Source: Reticulitermes speratus
Taxonomy: Eukaryota; Arthropoda; Insecta; Blattodea; Rhinotermitidae
Length of the DNA: 64,000 bases
Reading direction: 5' to 3'
Assembly: GCA_021186555.1 (NCBI GenBank)
Contig: JAJKFL010000013.1
Location: 39,371,144 to 39,435,143 of the forward strand
Shown: positions 32,969 through 43,984 of the stretch, piece after piece
Numbering within the stretch: position 1 is the first letter of the stretch
How the letters are laid out: the number at the start of each line of letters is the position of its first letter
Notes under the pieces: model-generated
The model's database searches: none
What the model saw: only the letters and a program-made list of their open reading frames with translations
Told to the model about the DNA's origin: nothing
Translations under genes and position numbers: made by a program

Positions 32969-33331
32969 TCGACCTCGGTGGACTAGTGGTTAGCGTGCTC
33001 GCCACTGGACCCAAGGTTCGCGGGTTCGATCCCGACCGAGGTCGATGGATTTTTTAAGGGTGATAAAAATCCGGAGTAAAGCCGTCGGTCCCATGTCGTA
33101 GATTTACGGCATGTAAAAGAACCTTACGGGTAGGAATAAAAATGTTGCGTAAGCCATTTCTCACTCAAGTCTCCTGACTGCCTGCCAGATGGCTCTGGCG
33201 GGCACATCAGGATCGATAGAACACTAGCGCGGCCAGCTGACCAGTCACCAACTGCCACGAATGCGCACGACTTAGTAACCTCGAAAAGAGGAGGCTAGAG
33301 GAGGCCCGGGCCCATATAGGGCTGTACATTC
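32969..33331 (+). mobile_element. tRNA-derived SINE, family P1 (intact head)
   Basis: The first 73 nt (32,971-33,043) have a perfect 7-bp acceptor-like pair GACCTCG/CGAGGTC, A-box-like GGACTAGTGGTTAGCG and B box GGGTTCGATCCCG. The body (GTAAAGCCGTCGGTCCCATG, GACTGCCTGCCAGATGGCTC) ends at GGCCCATATAGGGCTGT. The 3' ATT tail of other copies is missing. Best view of the family's promoter. Confidence 0.85.
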
Positions 33332-33390
33332 TTTCTTCTCACCAGTGAAACAAACATACGTGATTATCACTGCTTTGCAAAAAACTTCTT

Positions 33391-33632
33391 TTTTCCAATG
33401 GCGCAACAGCCTTAGTGGGCCTAGGCCGCCTCATTGTCGAGGCTTCACGATCACGCCCAGACACATCAAACTCGGTAGGACTCCTCTAGACAAGTGATCA
33501 GCCCGTCGCAAAGACTTCTACCTGACAACACACAACACTCACAAGAGACAGACATCCATGCCCCCCGGCAGGATTCGAACCCGCAATCCCATCAAGCGAG
33601 CGGCCGCAGACCAACGCCTTAGTCCGCGCGGC
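33391..33632 (-). mobile_element. tRNA-derived SINE, family P2
   Basis: Complement order as in other P2 copies: GGCGCAACAGCCTTAGTGGG at the left, GACAGACATCCATGCCCCC in the body, GATTCGAACCCGCAATCCC (B box) and CGCCTTAGTCCGCGCGGC at the right. The outermost head is missing. Confidence 0.75.
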
Positions 33633-33928
33633 AAACAACCTGCTGTTAGATGTACGCATCTCGCATACAACTTTCAACATAACGTACCAATTTCAACATA
33701 ACGTACCAATTTTTAACCAAACGTGGTAGTAGCGTCAAGAAAATAGGTTTTATGCTGTTTATACATTTTTGAAACTCCATCTTTAACATGGGGCATCTGG
33801 GATGCTCATTTGAATGTGTCTGATATTATTTGTAAAGTCTGTAATTAGTCTGACTTTCTTGACAGCTTGTTTGGAACCCACTTCATAGTGTAACGGAACT
33901 GAATTGCAAATCGTATTAAATATTTATT

Positions 33929-34239
33929 AATAATAATAATAATAATAACCATGGCTCAACGGCCCTATATGGGCCCGGGCCTCCTCTTGCCTCCTCTTTC
34001 CGAGGTTACTAAGTCATGCGCATTCGTGGCAGTTGGTGACTGGTCAACTGGCCGCGCTACTGTTTCTATCGATCCTGATGTGCCCGCCAGAGCCATCTGG
34101 CAGGCAGTCAGGAGACTTGGGCGAGAAATGGAGGCAATTTGGCTTACGCAACATTTTTATTCATGCCCGTAAGGTTCTTTTACATGCCGTAAATCTACGA
34201 CATGGGACCGACGCTAACCACTAGTCCACCGAGGGCGAC
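33929..34239 (-). mobile_element. P1 SINE with internal deletion, 15-bp TSD
   Basis: Direct repeats ATTAAATATTTATTA at 33,914-33,928 and 34,240-34,254. The (AAT)n run next to CATGGCTCAACGGCCC is the 3' tail. Compared with 6.41 kb, about 115 bp are missing between GGGACCGACG and GCTAACCACTAGTCC, removing the B box. Confidence 0.88.
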
Positions 34240-34254
34240 ATTAAATATTTATTA

Positions 34255-34964
34255 GTTGAGTCAAATCGTACAGAAGGCTGCGTGTGCTTAACACCAGGTT
34301 TTTCGCAGTTCGCAGCCTAGATCTACAAACAATTTTTATTTTACGTATACTTTAGCTTGTACTCGTAAAGTCGATGTAAGTTATGTCAAAGGGAGAAACG
34401 TTATGAGGTGTACGTATAGGGCAAAAGTTTGGCACTTTGTCTGAGAATTTTTTATGGCTTGAGGCAAGTGTCGGGTAGCAACTCAAGTTAGGCCACGGCA
34501 GATTTTCCGTACTCCTTATCATTCCACCCTCCATAATCACCCATTCACTCGTCTTACTGCCAGCATCGCTAAACAACAAACAAATTTGTAAACATAGCCA
34601 TAGTGTTAGACTAATTTCTGAGCATTACTGCATGTCTCTGATCGCTTCCGATCGTATTTTGATTAACAAATGGCCAGTTGAACATTCTGTCAATGGTTCT
34701 ATCAGTCGGACAATCCATCAATCAATCAGTGAGCAGTTTTGCATGAGGAAGATGGAGGTTTCTCACACATTTGACTGGGTGTAGCCGTAGCACGCAGCAT
34801 GCACTTCCGGTCACGAGTAAATGCAGACGAACTGAACGCCCTCTATCCGACAGCAATTACCGGCCTGAGGTCAACCAAGCCAGCCACTCCAGCATTCCAA
34901 CAGCGGGATAAGTGAAGCATGTTTTAGGAGTGCCGGTGAAGTGGGTGGCCAGTGTCTTAACATT
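34255..34964. other. Unannotated spacer
   Basis: No supported gene. Confidence 0.4.
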
Positions 34965-35035
34965 CGAAACTAACTCGATGGAGCCTTCCTTCTTTCATAG
35001 CTAGGAGTCCTTCAGTCGGTCAAGAAGTTCATCAT
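34965..35035 (-). mobile_element. Short LINE family 2 tail fragment
   Basis: ACTAACTCGATGGAGCCTTC, AGGAGTCCTTCAGTCGGTCA and AGAAGTTC match the antisense 3' tip of the copies at 13.0 and 29.7 kb. Confidence 0.45.
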
Positions 35036-35039
35036 CCTA

Positions 35040-35262
35040 AATTTGTTATTTATTTAACGACGCTGTCATTATCTCGGACTACATAGCCTCGAATGATACA
35101 ATGACTGGTGAAAGATGAACTGGAAGGAATGTGGAAGGAAGTGGTCATGGATTAAATGATGTATTATCCTGGCATTTCATGGAGGCACTGAGCAAAACCA
35201 CGAAAAGCTTCATTTAATATATCCGATATTCTGATCGAGATTCGAACCGACAACGTCCCATA
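35040..35262 (-). mobile_element. SINE copy, family P4
   Basis: TTATTTATTTAACGACGCTG at the left is the reversed tail; GAGATTCGAACCGACAACG near 35,238 is a reversed B box. Middle motifs GAATGATACAATGACTGG and GAGCAAAACCACGAAAAG parallel the copy at 4.82-5.08 kb. Confidence 0.6.
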
Positions 35263-35304
35263 TACAAGCTACAAACGTTAATGTTAATGTGAGACATCCT
35301 TTTG

Positions 35305-35515
35305 TGTTTAACCATAATCGGTCCAATGTCGAGTTGGATTCGACAGCGCTTTCCGCTGTACCAGGTGCAGTGTCGAGCTCAAATCGGCGCATTATTTTAC
35401 TTTGTTTTGTGTTGGTTTTCCCTAATCTCCTGTCGTGTAGTGACTGCTTTTGGAACTATGAAAATTAAAGATTTTCTGGAAATTTTTTTCGACCAGACTG
35501 TTTGTACTCTCAATA
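35305..35515 (-). repeat. Dispersed unnamed repeat U1 (reversed)
   Basis: TGTCGAGTTGGATTCGACAG, CGCTGTACCAGGTGCAGTGT and CGAGCTCAAATCGGC, ending at GACCAGACTG, are the complement of the U1 order at 7.83 and 28.92 kb. Confidence 0.65.
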
Positions 35516-35874
35516 ATAATTTGGACTCCAAACAGTTAGTATATGTCTGTGTCTCGTTTCAGACGTTCCCACTAGGAGGAAGTTCCTTCAGTCATTACCC
35601 TATTCACAGGATACTTTCAATTTTTCCGGTCTTCAGCCAAATTAAGATGAAACTCCATGCATTTCTAAGCTAGACGCTAGGTAGTGGTGAATGACGACGA
35701 CCTTCATGACCCTGCCGTTTATCCCCGTTAGGATAATCGTCGTGCTTTCCCTCTTGATACGAGGCCAGTGCGTGCGTGTTGGCGAACAGTAGCACATAGG
35801 TTTGTGTCGGGAAACGAAGCTGGATTGTCTAGTTGAGTGAGACAGCTCGGCTTCTGTAATCAACTGTTACTAAC

Positions 35875-35908
<34 letters not shown>

Positions 35909-36174
35909 TTAATAGGGATCAGTGGTAGGTCTTTTTGGACAAGGTAATGAACAATCCTGTTCCATAAAAGGCTAAACATATCTTGATTAGCTGTGCAACT
36001 TCAGCTTCTCACGAAGGACCCTGCGGCATAAATTTATTTATAGAACTAGGTGTAAGTTATTGAATTAATTTCTGTGTACTAATAATAAATAATAATAATA
36101 ATAATAATAATAACCTTCTTAATTGTAATAACCCTTTAAGGAATTAAATTAACTTGAATTATATTTAAAGATTC
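35516..36174. other. Spacer with ATT microsatellites
   Basis: (ATT)n at about 35,877-35,906 and (AAT)n at about 36,083-36,110. No gene. Confidence 0.5.
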
Positions 36175-36290
36175 AGCTCGTACCGCGCAGTAAACACTAT
36201 CTCAGTTATAAAAACATTCAGTTAATGCTGCAAAGGGAAGTAATATCTCTTTCTTTGGATATTCATGCAAAACACATAAGTAGACTCTGT
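36175..36290 (-). repeat. Solitary diverged monomer of the 114-bp repeat
   Basis: Complement reads TTATGTGTTTTGCATGAATA, GCAGCATTAACTGAATG, TATAACTGAGATAGTGTTTA and CTGCGCGGTACGAGC, in the same order as the unit tandemly repeated at 26.63-27.19 kb. It is a dispersed copy in the opposite orientation. Confidence 0.75.
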
Positions 36291-37109
36291 TAGGAGAACG
36301 TAAGTTCTTTGTTGTTAAATCTGGTAGGACATAAAGTGGCCACTGGGCTTTAAAGGGTTAATAATTATAGTTATTTGTTATTTATATTAGGCTGCTGTTG
36401 TTAAAGCTAAAATAGAAATTATACACTGCAATAAAGTAATTACAGTATAGGAAACGTAACACCGAGTCTCGTTCATATCTTTGCATTCTAAACTATTCTG
36501 AGATTATCATATTGTTTAATTTACTGGGGTCACATTTTTTTTTTTTTTTACAATTTTTACGTTATAGAATGACATTATTATTACTAGAATGTTAGTGTTT
36601 GTTGTTATATATGTTTGCATAATTTATTATTTATTTGTCTACGTTCATTTTGTTTGTGTTAAATTTATCTGTCATAACCTCCAAGGTTCGCCCGGTCGAA
36701 GCATTTTGTAATTGTTGGTTTACAAAAAAAAAAAAAAAAAATATTTCGTACACTATTTGTAGATATGTTTATAATAATCTAACTCCTTAAACTGCAGGTG
36801 GATTAAAATTTATGAATTCCAGCCAAATGAAATAATTCGTTGTGTATTTCCTAGTAACATCGAAGTGATTATTGAGATTTACGTACATTCACAGCACTTG
36901 ATGTCATTGGCGTATACAGTAGTGTTTACTCAAATTTTACTCTTTAGTCAAAATTTCAACTATGAGGACACAGAATTGTGCATATAATACATCTTCGAGC
37001 CCTAATTCACACTATCCTAACACATCTACTTCTAAAAACTTTAGCAACATTCACATAATGGCAGAGGCAGTGTACTGAAATAAAATACACTTTGCTCGCC
37101 CATGGCCTG
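36291..37109. other. AT-rich spacer
   Basis: Contains a T run at 36,536-36,549 and an A run at 36,724-36,740. No gene. Confidence 0.4.
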
Positions 37110-37520
37110 CTATACATGCACAATACGGCCAAACAACTCATCATACAAAACGCGTATATATGGCGCCATATTATCTGGGACCTCTCTGGATCAGCCATGT
37201 TTCTTGTGATTACTTCGTTAACGTTACAATTTCCTAAAAAAATAAGGTGTTTGATACGAAATGTTTGTTTTGATTTTCTTTACAACTTTATCTAAAATTT
37301 TCTGAACCCAAGAAAAATTCAGCAAGGTAGGTCGTGATGTGAAGTGCATGTTATTTTTGTCTGATTTTAAACAAAGTTGATTTTGATTGTAAGATTTTAC
37401 TGAAAATCCCCAATAAAAATCTAAAACTTATCCATCCATCGGGAGTGCCGAGTTTTCCCATGCGGACGGACGGACAGACATGATAAAACTAATAATCGCT
37501 TCTCCCAATTTTGTGAACGC
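37110..37520 (+). repeat. Diverged copy of dispersed family U2
   Basis: GTTTGTTTTGATTTTCTTTA, CTGATTTTAAACAAAGTTGA, CATCGGGAGTGCCGAGTTTT, CGGACGGACGGACAGACATG and TTTGTGAACGCGCTTG follow the order of the U2 copies at 52.5 and 62.1 kb. Confidence 0.55.
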
Positions 37521-38289
37521 GCTTGATTGTGACGATAATAATGGTAGTCCCAAAATAATTAAGTGGAATTAAATTAAATCTTTATTTACTAAAGTGCTAG
37601 CTTAACAGCGCAAAAGGCTAATTACAAAACTGTCACAAAATAAATAATTACAACACAGATTACACAAATAAACGCAACACAACAAAACAATCAACAAATA
37701 TTTGATTTGTGACTTAAATTGAAACACAAGTTAGCTAAATAGTTAAAACCATAACTGAAACGAAACGTGCTACTGGCGCAAAATCTCTCTTTCGAAGATC
37801 TAATTTGCGTACTAAATATATCGATATCACAGCATACGAAATTTGCAGCTGTTGCACATGCAGCGAAAGTGCAATTTTCGTGTGCTACGTAAAACTGAGT
37901 AAGGTTTCTAATATTACAAGACGGAACTCTGAGACTAATGTTATCAATCAAGGATGGACGAAATTTAGATCCTAGAAGAATATGAATGAAAAAAGGGTAT
38001 CAAGGTGATGTCTTCTAACTTGTGAAGTATGTAGAGCATGTACAATTGTAAGGAATGTGAGGGGGGAAACGACTGAAGCGTAGTAATATCCTAATAGTAA
38101 TAATGTGTGTAAATTGCGACAATAACAATGTAGCAACAACAACAATATCAACAATAATAATAATTTTACGAATAAACGAGTATGAACAGGGCAAAGTGAA
38201 ATCCTGCAAATTCCTATCCACCTTTGCTTTAGGTGACGTTCAACTGACATGTCAGCAATCAGGGAAGAAACCGCTGAAAGAAGACAGAC
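37521..38289. other. Unannotated spacer
   Basis: Open frames of 86, 129 and 69 codons lie here without recognisable domains; I do not support them as genes. Confidence 0.35.
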
Positions 38290-38297
38290 CTCATATG

Positions 38298-38540
38298 CAA
38301 TGTTCCCTCTAAGCTGCGCGGGTGCGCGGCCACACAGTAACTGAAATGCTCCCGAGCACACTCAGTTGTTTCCGCGCAGCAGGAATTTTTCAATTTTCAT
38401 TGTAAATATTCTTATTATGCATATTACAAAAAAAAAAACTTTTAAAGTGCCGCGCAGTCGTCAGGTCGTGTAAAAGTTTTCTGCTCAGAGCAGTAGCAGG
38501 TCTGCGCAGCTGTAAAAAAAAAAAATTAGAGGGAACGTTG
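38298..38540. mobile_element. hAT-type MITE, 243 bp
   Basis: Terminal inverted repeats CAATGTTCCCTCTAA (start) and TTAGAGGGAACGTTG (end) match in 14 of 15 positions. Flanks CTCATATG (38,290-38,297) and CTCCTATG (38,541-38,548) form an 8-bp target duplication with one change, the hallmark of hAT transposons. Internal CGCGCAGC-type motifs are GC-rich with A runs; no transposase. Confidence 0.85.
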
Positions 38541-38548
38541 CTCCTATG

Positions 38549-39534
38549 CCAATTTCCGAGCACCCGCAGATCTTACTGCAGTTTCAGCGGATGCTGAAAT
38601 ATTTATTTGTCCAAGTTCGCTAAGGAAGTGGCGCCTCCTGAGCTGCTAATTGGTAACACAGTGACAGCGGGTGTTAATAAACTGCTTGTACCGGGCGACG
38701 GCAGCTGGCAGCATGCGGCAACTAGAGAACATGCTAACTTCCCTCTCGAAGTTTCCCTTCCAGAACATCGGTCTGGGGAATTCCTCTTACTGCGTAAGTC
38801 TTCTTTCTTGTTGCGACTACTGCAGACATTGCTGCTGCTGCTGCTTATTCTGCTTATCGCTAACATTACACGGAACGTTCTGCCGTCTCAACAGCCACCC
38901 CTGCACTTATTTATTCCCCACCTCCCTTCTATTTTTACTATCGTAGTCTTTCCTTCCTCCTCATTTCTGGTTATACAACGCGAATGAGAGAAACGTTAAA
39001 AACTTGCAGAATTTTGGTGGGAGAAACTGCCGGAAGTCTGAACGAAAGAAGGTACATCAGGCCAGTTATCGATATAAGATGCTTGTAACGTACCGAATAC
39101 AGGTGATGCCTCAATTTTTAACATGAAAAAGGAAAGATAATTTTTTTTATTTAACGACGCTTACAGTTTCTAAGCTTGTATTGCGCCGGTGTTAGACGAT
39201 GAGAGTGGAGCATTGGTAGAATGGTAAGCAAGAAGATGAGATTTCGGAACAGCCCATTGCCATTGTCAAAAATCACATGGAGTGCCTGTGTTTGATATCG
39301 GCTGCCCGAAGTAAAAGGCCGTGATAGCCGGCACATCCAGTGGGCCGACCAAGACAGAGCAAATTGCTTTCCGAAACACTGTGCCTGTGGAACACCAGAA
39401 ATGTTGTCTGAGTTAAGAAAAGCATAATAATGGACTGAGATCGCTGCCTGTGATGTGACGCTACCGGACTATAAAGCAAACATTCCAGAACACCGTAGTG
39501 CTTTTTATGTTTTTGTGAGACACACAGATATAGA
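38549..39534. other. Unannotated spacer
   Basis: A 126-codon plus frame (38,607-38,987) has an L-rich run from CTG repeats but no support as a gene. Confidence 0.35.
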
Positions 39535-39785
39535 TAAGGTAAAGCCAAGGTAAAGCAATCCATTACAGGCTGGACAGGCCTTAGTTCGGATGTTGAGTCC
39601 CAGATTTCTAGACAATCGGCACATGAAGTGTAGGTTGTCACCTACCACGGCCGCCTTACCCAGGAAATACTCCTGGTGACTCATTTTTAAGAGGCTGAGT
39701 CGACCCACAGGCCATAGTGCGACGAAGGATATTCAATGGAAAATTCCAATGACACCATCGGAATCGACCTGTACATTCGGCTTGT
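39535..39785 (-). mobile_element. Decayed SINE, family P3
   Basis: Complements of P3 in order: GTAAAGCAATCCATTACAGG, CCCAGATTTCTAGACAATCG, CGGCCGCCTTACCCAGGAAA and CCAATGACACCATCGGAATC. Missing bases relative to 47.09 kb show decay. Confidence 0.7.
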
Positions 39786-40302
39786 AGCCAGGCCTTAGAT
39801 GGATAATATGCACTAATCCAGTTTTGATCATTCTGCCGCGTGAAGAAAGTACCGATTTCAAAAATTATCTCGTTTGCATTAGAAGTGGTTAAGTGATTGT
39901 CAGCACATAAGCAACATTTGCCTTTACAGTCCAGAAAGACTCTGTACTGTGTACCGCTCTTTCATGTGTTGAGGGACGTGGTGGTGCTTGGTCGTACTGA
40001 ACACTGGGGGAAAGCTGTGGCACATTGTTAGCTTTCGTGCTTGTCCTGTATGAATGATGCTTCGTTAATTTAACCGTCGGTAAACACCTAACATATCATG
40101 TGTTTTATTTTTACTCGGCACTTATCATTTGTCGAGTTGATGATGGAGGACAGTGCTTCGGAGCAATTCCTTCAGCCGACGAAGCAAGCCATGGCAGTGT
40201 AGCTGTTTTGTACACTGGACACTCACGTACCTGACTGATATTCATGCCTAACCTGCATGTCGAGCTTCCAGAGTCCTGCTTCGTACCCACGGCATCTGAC
40301 TT
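39786..40302. other. Unannotated spacer
   Basis: No supported gene. Confidence 0.4.
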
Positions 40303-41991
40303 ACCGTCACCGTCTCTTGCTCAGTGCATGCTATTAGTCATGGTCTCTTGCTCAGTGCGTTGGTTATTTACGTCACGGTCTCTGCTAATGCAGTTGGCTA
40401 TATTTACGTCATGGTCTTGTCAGATGCAGTGGCATATTTAGTCACTGTCTCTTGCTCAGATGCAGTTGGCATGTATTTACGTCACGGTCTCTTGCTCAAT
40501 GCAGTGCGTATATTTAGTCACCGTCTCTTCTCAGATGCAGTTGGCATATATTACGTCACCGGTCTCTTGCTCAGATGCAGTTGCATATATTTACGTCACG
40601 GTCTCTTGCTCGATGCAGTTGCATAATTTAACGTCACCGTCCTAGCTCAGATGCGTTGCATTATTTACGTCACACGGTCTCTTGCTCCGATGCAGTGGCA
40701 TAATTTTACGTCGCCGATCTTTGCTCAGATGCAGTAGGCATTATTTACGTCACCGGTCTCTTGCTCAGATGCAGTTGGCTATATTTACGTCACCGGTCTC
40801 TTGCTCAGATGCAGTTGGCGTATATTTACGTCACCGGTCTCTTGCTCAGATGCAGTTGGCATATGTTTACGTCACCGGTCTCTAGCTCAGATGCAATTGG
40901 CATATATTTACGTCTATGGTCTCTTGCTCAGATGCAGTTGGCATATATTTACGTCACGGTCTCTTGCTCAGATGCAGTTGGCATATATTTACGTCACCGG
41001 TCTCTTGCTCAGATGCAGTTGGCATATATTTACGTCACGGTCTCTTGCTCAGATGCAGTTGGCATATATTTACGTCACCGGTCTCTTGTCAGATGCAGTT
41101 GGCGTATATTTATGTCACCGGTCTCTTGCTCAGATGCAGTTGGCTATATTTACGTCACCGGTCTCTTGCTCAGATGCAGTTGGCGTATATTTACGTCATC
41201 GGTCTCTTGCTCAGATGCAGTTGGCATATATTTACGTCATGGTCTCTTGCTCAGATGCAGTTGGCATATATTTACGTCACTGGTCTCTTGCTCAGATGCA
41301 GTTGGCATGTATTTACGTCACCGGTCTCTTGCTCAGATGCAGTTGGCGTATATTTACGTCACCGGTCTCTTGCTCAGATGCAGTTGGCATATATTTACGT
41401 CACCGGTCTCTTGTTCAGATGCAGTTGGCATAATTTACGTCACCGGTCTCTTGCTCAGATGCAGTTGGCATATATTTACGTCACCGGTCTCTTGCTCCGA
41501 TGCAGTTGGCATATATTTACGTCACCGATCTTTTGCTCAGATGCAGTAGGCATATATTTACGTCACCGGTCTCTTGCTCAGATGCAGTTGGCCTATATTT
41601 ACGTCACCGGTCTCTTGCTCAGATGCAGTTGGCGTATATTTATGTCACCGGTCTCTTGCTCAGATGCAGTTGGCATATATTTACGTCACCGGTCTCTTGC
41701 TCAGATGCAATTGGCATATATTTACGTCTATGGTCTCTTGCTCAGATGCAGTTGGCATATATTTACGTCACCGGTCTCTTGCTCAGATGCAATTGGCATA
41801 TATTTACGTCTATGGTCTCTTGCTCAGATGCAGTTGGCATATATTTACGTCTATGGTCTCTTGCTCAGATGCAGTAGGCATATATTTACGTCACCGGTCT
41901 CTTGCTCAGATGCAGTAGGCATATATTTACGTCACCGGTCTCTTGCTCAGATGCAGTTGGCATATATTTACGTCTATGGTCTCTTGCTCAG
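40303..41991. repeat. 41-bp minisatellite, about 41 copies
   Basis: Unit TCTTGCTCAGATGCAGTTGG + CATATATTTACGTCACCGGTC. The left 430 bp contain many indels while the centre is homogeneous. CCGG is replaced by CTATGG in a subgroup concentrated at the right. Long frames are consequences of repetition. Confidence 0.96.
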
Positions 41992-43979
41992 GTGTTAATT
42001 TATCAAAACTAATTCTTCTTTTCCACCTTCGCGTGGATTAATTTCTTTGAAGTTCATTTCGAGGTTCAGGATTTAATTGGCTTTCCCATCTATACCTAGG
42101 TCTTTCTATATACTTTATTCGGGAATGTCTTGGGAGATATGAGTATGCCATTTATGCATCTGATGTTCTTGCATTCTGCGTGCAGAGCGAGAGAGCAGAG
42201 GAGGCAAGGCATAAGGAGAAGAGAACAGATAAAATATGTGGTAGAAAAGGAGAAAGTGAAGAAAAGAAAGCAAATAGAAGAAAGAGGAAGAAGTTGGGCA
42301 TGATAAAAGAGAAGAAGAAAGTAAGTCATTACAAGCACCACACCACAATTGTGTTGGGGGGCACAGACAGGTGTGTGCCGATGGTGGGGCACGCTTCCAG
42401 CCTGCCAGGCGGGAACTATCTTCATTAGGCTCTTAAGAACCTCCACAGTGGTCCATTGCACCTCCTGCTTGCCTGCTGGCGTCTCAGTCGGTTTCTACAA
42501 GGGGATAAAAACTTCAGTTTCATTCTAAATTAAACGTTACTTGTGACTGATGTGGAGAACTGAATTTATCTCCATGTTAATAAAGCACCTCACTGTGAAG
42601 TGGTATTGGGGAGTGAAGGAATTACTGCGAACAGTCCTAAACATACGCACTGGATGGAGGTGAATGTTTATGTTCAGCCCTCCGTCGCTTCATCCCCGGG
42701 GAAGGGGGCCTCATCTATCCATTTCTGTGGGCCCCAGCGTCGGTCTGCAAGCGGCAGCGAAGAGAAAAATCTTTGCTTTCCTCCGAAATCGAACCCCAGC
42801 TGTACTTTAGTCAATTGCTTACTCAATTACCCCTGCTGCCACTAGTACTAAGATGGCACTACGCAATTAGCAAGAATGGTTACTGCGACACAAACACAGA
42901 CCTTCCTGCAAAACTCGATTATTATTTGGCTGTTAATAAAATTATTTGTCATGCTTTTTAACCAAAATTCTACGTACACTTCTTTTATCACTCGTCAGTG
43001 TTGCATGCTCCCCGCCTGCCCGTCTTCGTAGTTCTTGATGCAAACACCTGTTATTATTAGATGACTAATGCAAATCATAAAGCTTCAAATTCGTTAATTT
43101 TTCAGTTTCTCTGGTACCTTAGATCCAAATATTCTCTTCAGAATTTTATTCTTAAAGGCCTCAGTTTCTGTTTTACTCACAGAGTTAACAGAAAAAAAAT
43201 TTAGAAATCGTCTGTAAGTGAATGAAATCGAGGAAAGACACTTTGTTAGGGCAACTACTTTTTTAGGCATAGCGTTGGACTGGATCTGAGTCCATGTCTG
43301 TCAAAACAGACCTGCGGGAGGTCCATGACCACAACTGTGAAGCAGAGTTCAACTACAGGTCAGTAATAAATTCCCCCCCCCCCCCCACCCCTCTTTTCAC
43401 CTGTAATTATTGTGCGATCATTTCGAAGAGCGGAAGTTGCAGGTTTAGAAGCAAGCTGAAGTTTTTGGCTCAGTGACTGTTCGCATTAGGGTTCATACTG
43501 GCTAGTTTACTGTAATATGTAGTTACTAAGTGGATCTTGATGACGAGCTTCTAAATGCAGCGTGTGCTTTTTCTTTAATAAGGTATCAGCTAAGCGACGT
43601 TTAATAACAATTGATGAAGAAAACCATCGGTACGAGCTGCAGTTCATTACATTAGGTGTAGTACGATGAACAGGTGCATGTGAAGACGGGGGTGTCCCTG
43701 TGTTTAAGCACTAATTTGTGAAGGCGTGTAGTGGGCGTGAGGGTAATTCTCCGTCAAAGCATTCAATGATAGTCTATTAACTGCTTAATCATAACGTAGA
43801 CGATTGTGTTGGCTAAAAATGTAGAAAAAAAAAAAGATGCAATGATGACAAAGGGGACGGTCGCGATGAAGACAAAGAGAAAGTAGACAGCAACAGAGGA
43901 AGAGGAAAAGAGATGGAACTTCAGTAGGGAAAGATGCTGGATGATGAGGAAAACATGATAAAGACGGATAAAAAGTAAA
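41992..43979. other. Two kilobases without supported gene
   Basis: A purine-rich stretch at 42,185-42,325 gives a lysine- and glutamate-rich 82-codon frame, probably composition-driven. A C run is at about 43,374-43,386 and an A run at about 43,826-43,836. No gene or family I recognise. Confidence 0.4.
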
Positions 43980-43984
43980 TTCAT

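Noticed and set aside
32971..33043. Possible functional tRNA gene
   Set aside because: Acceptor-like ends and B box are good, but I cannot fit a proper anticodon arm, and the sequence continues as a SINE body shared by other copies.
38607..38987. 126-codon frame with leucine run resembling a membrane segment
   Set aside because: The leucines come from a short CTG repeat; no signal of conservation can be seen.
40761..41998. Several long plus-strand frames across the 41-bp array
   Set aside because: Three copies of a 41-bp unit (123 bp) return to frame, so all three frames read alike repeats. This is an array artefact.
42180..42428. Lysine/glutamate-rich 82-codon frame
   Set aside because: Arises from a purine-rich stretch; amino-acid bias matches base composition and no homology is recognisable.
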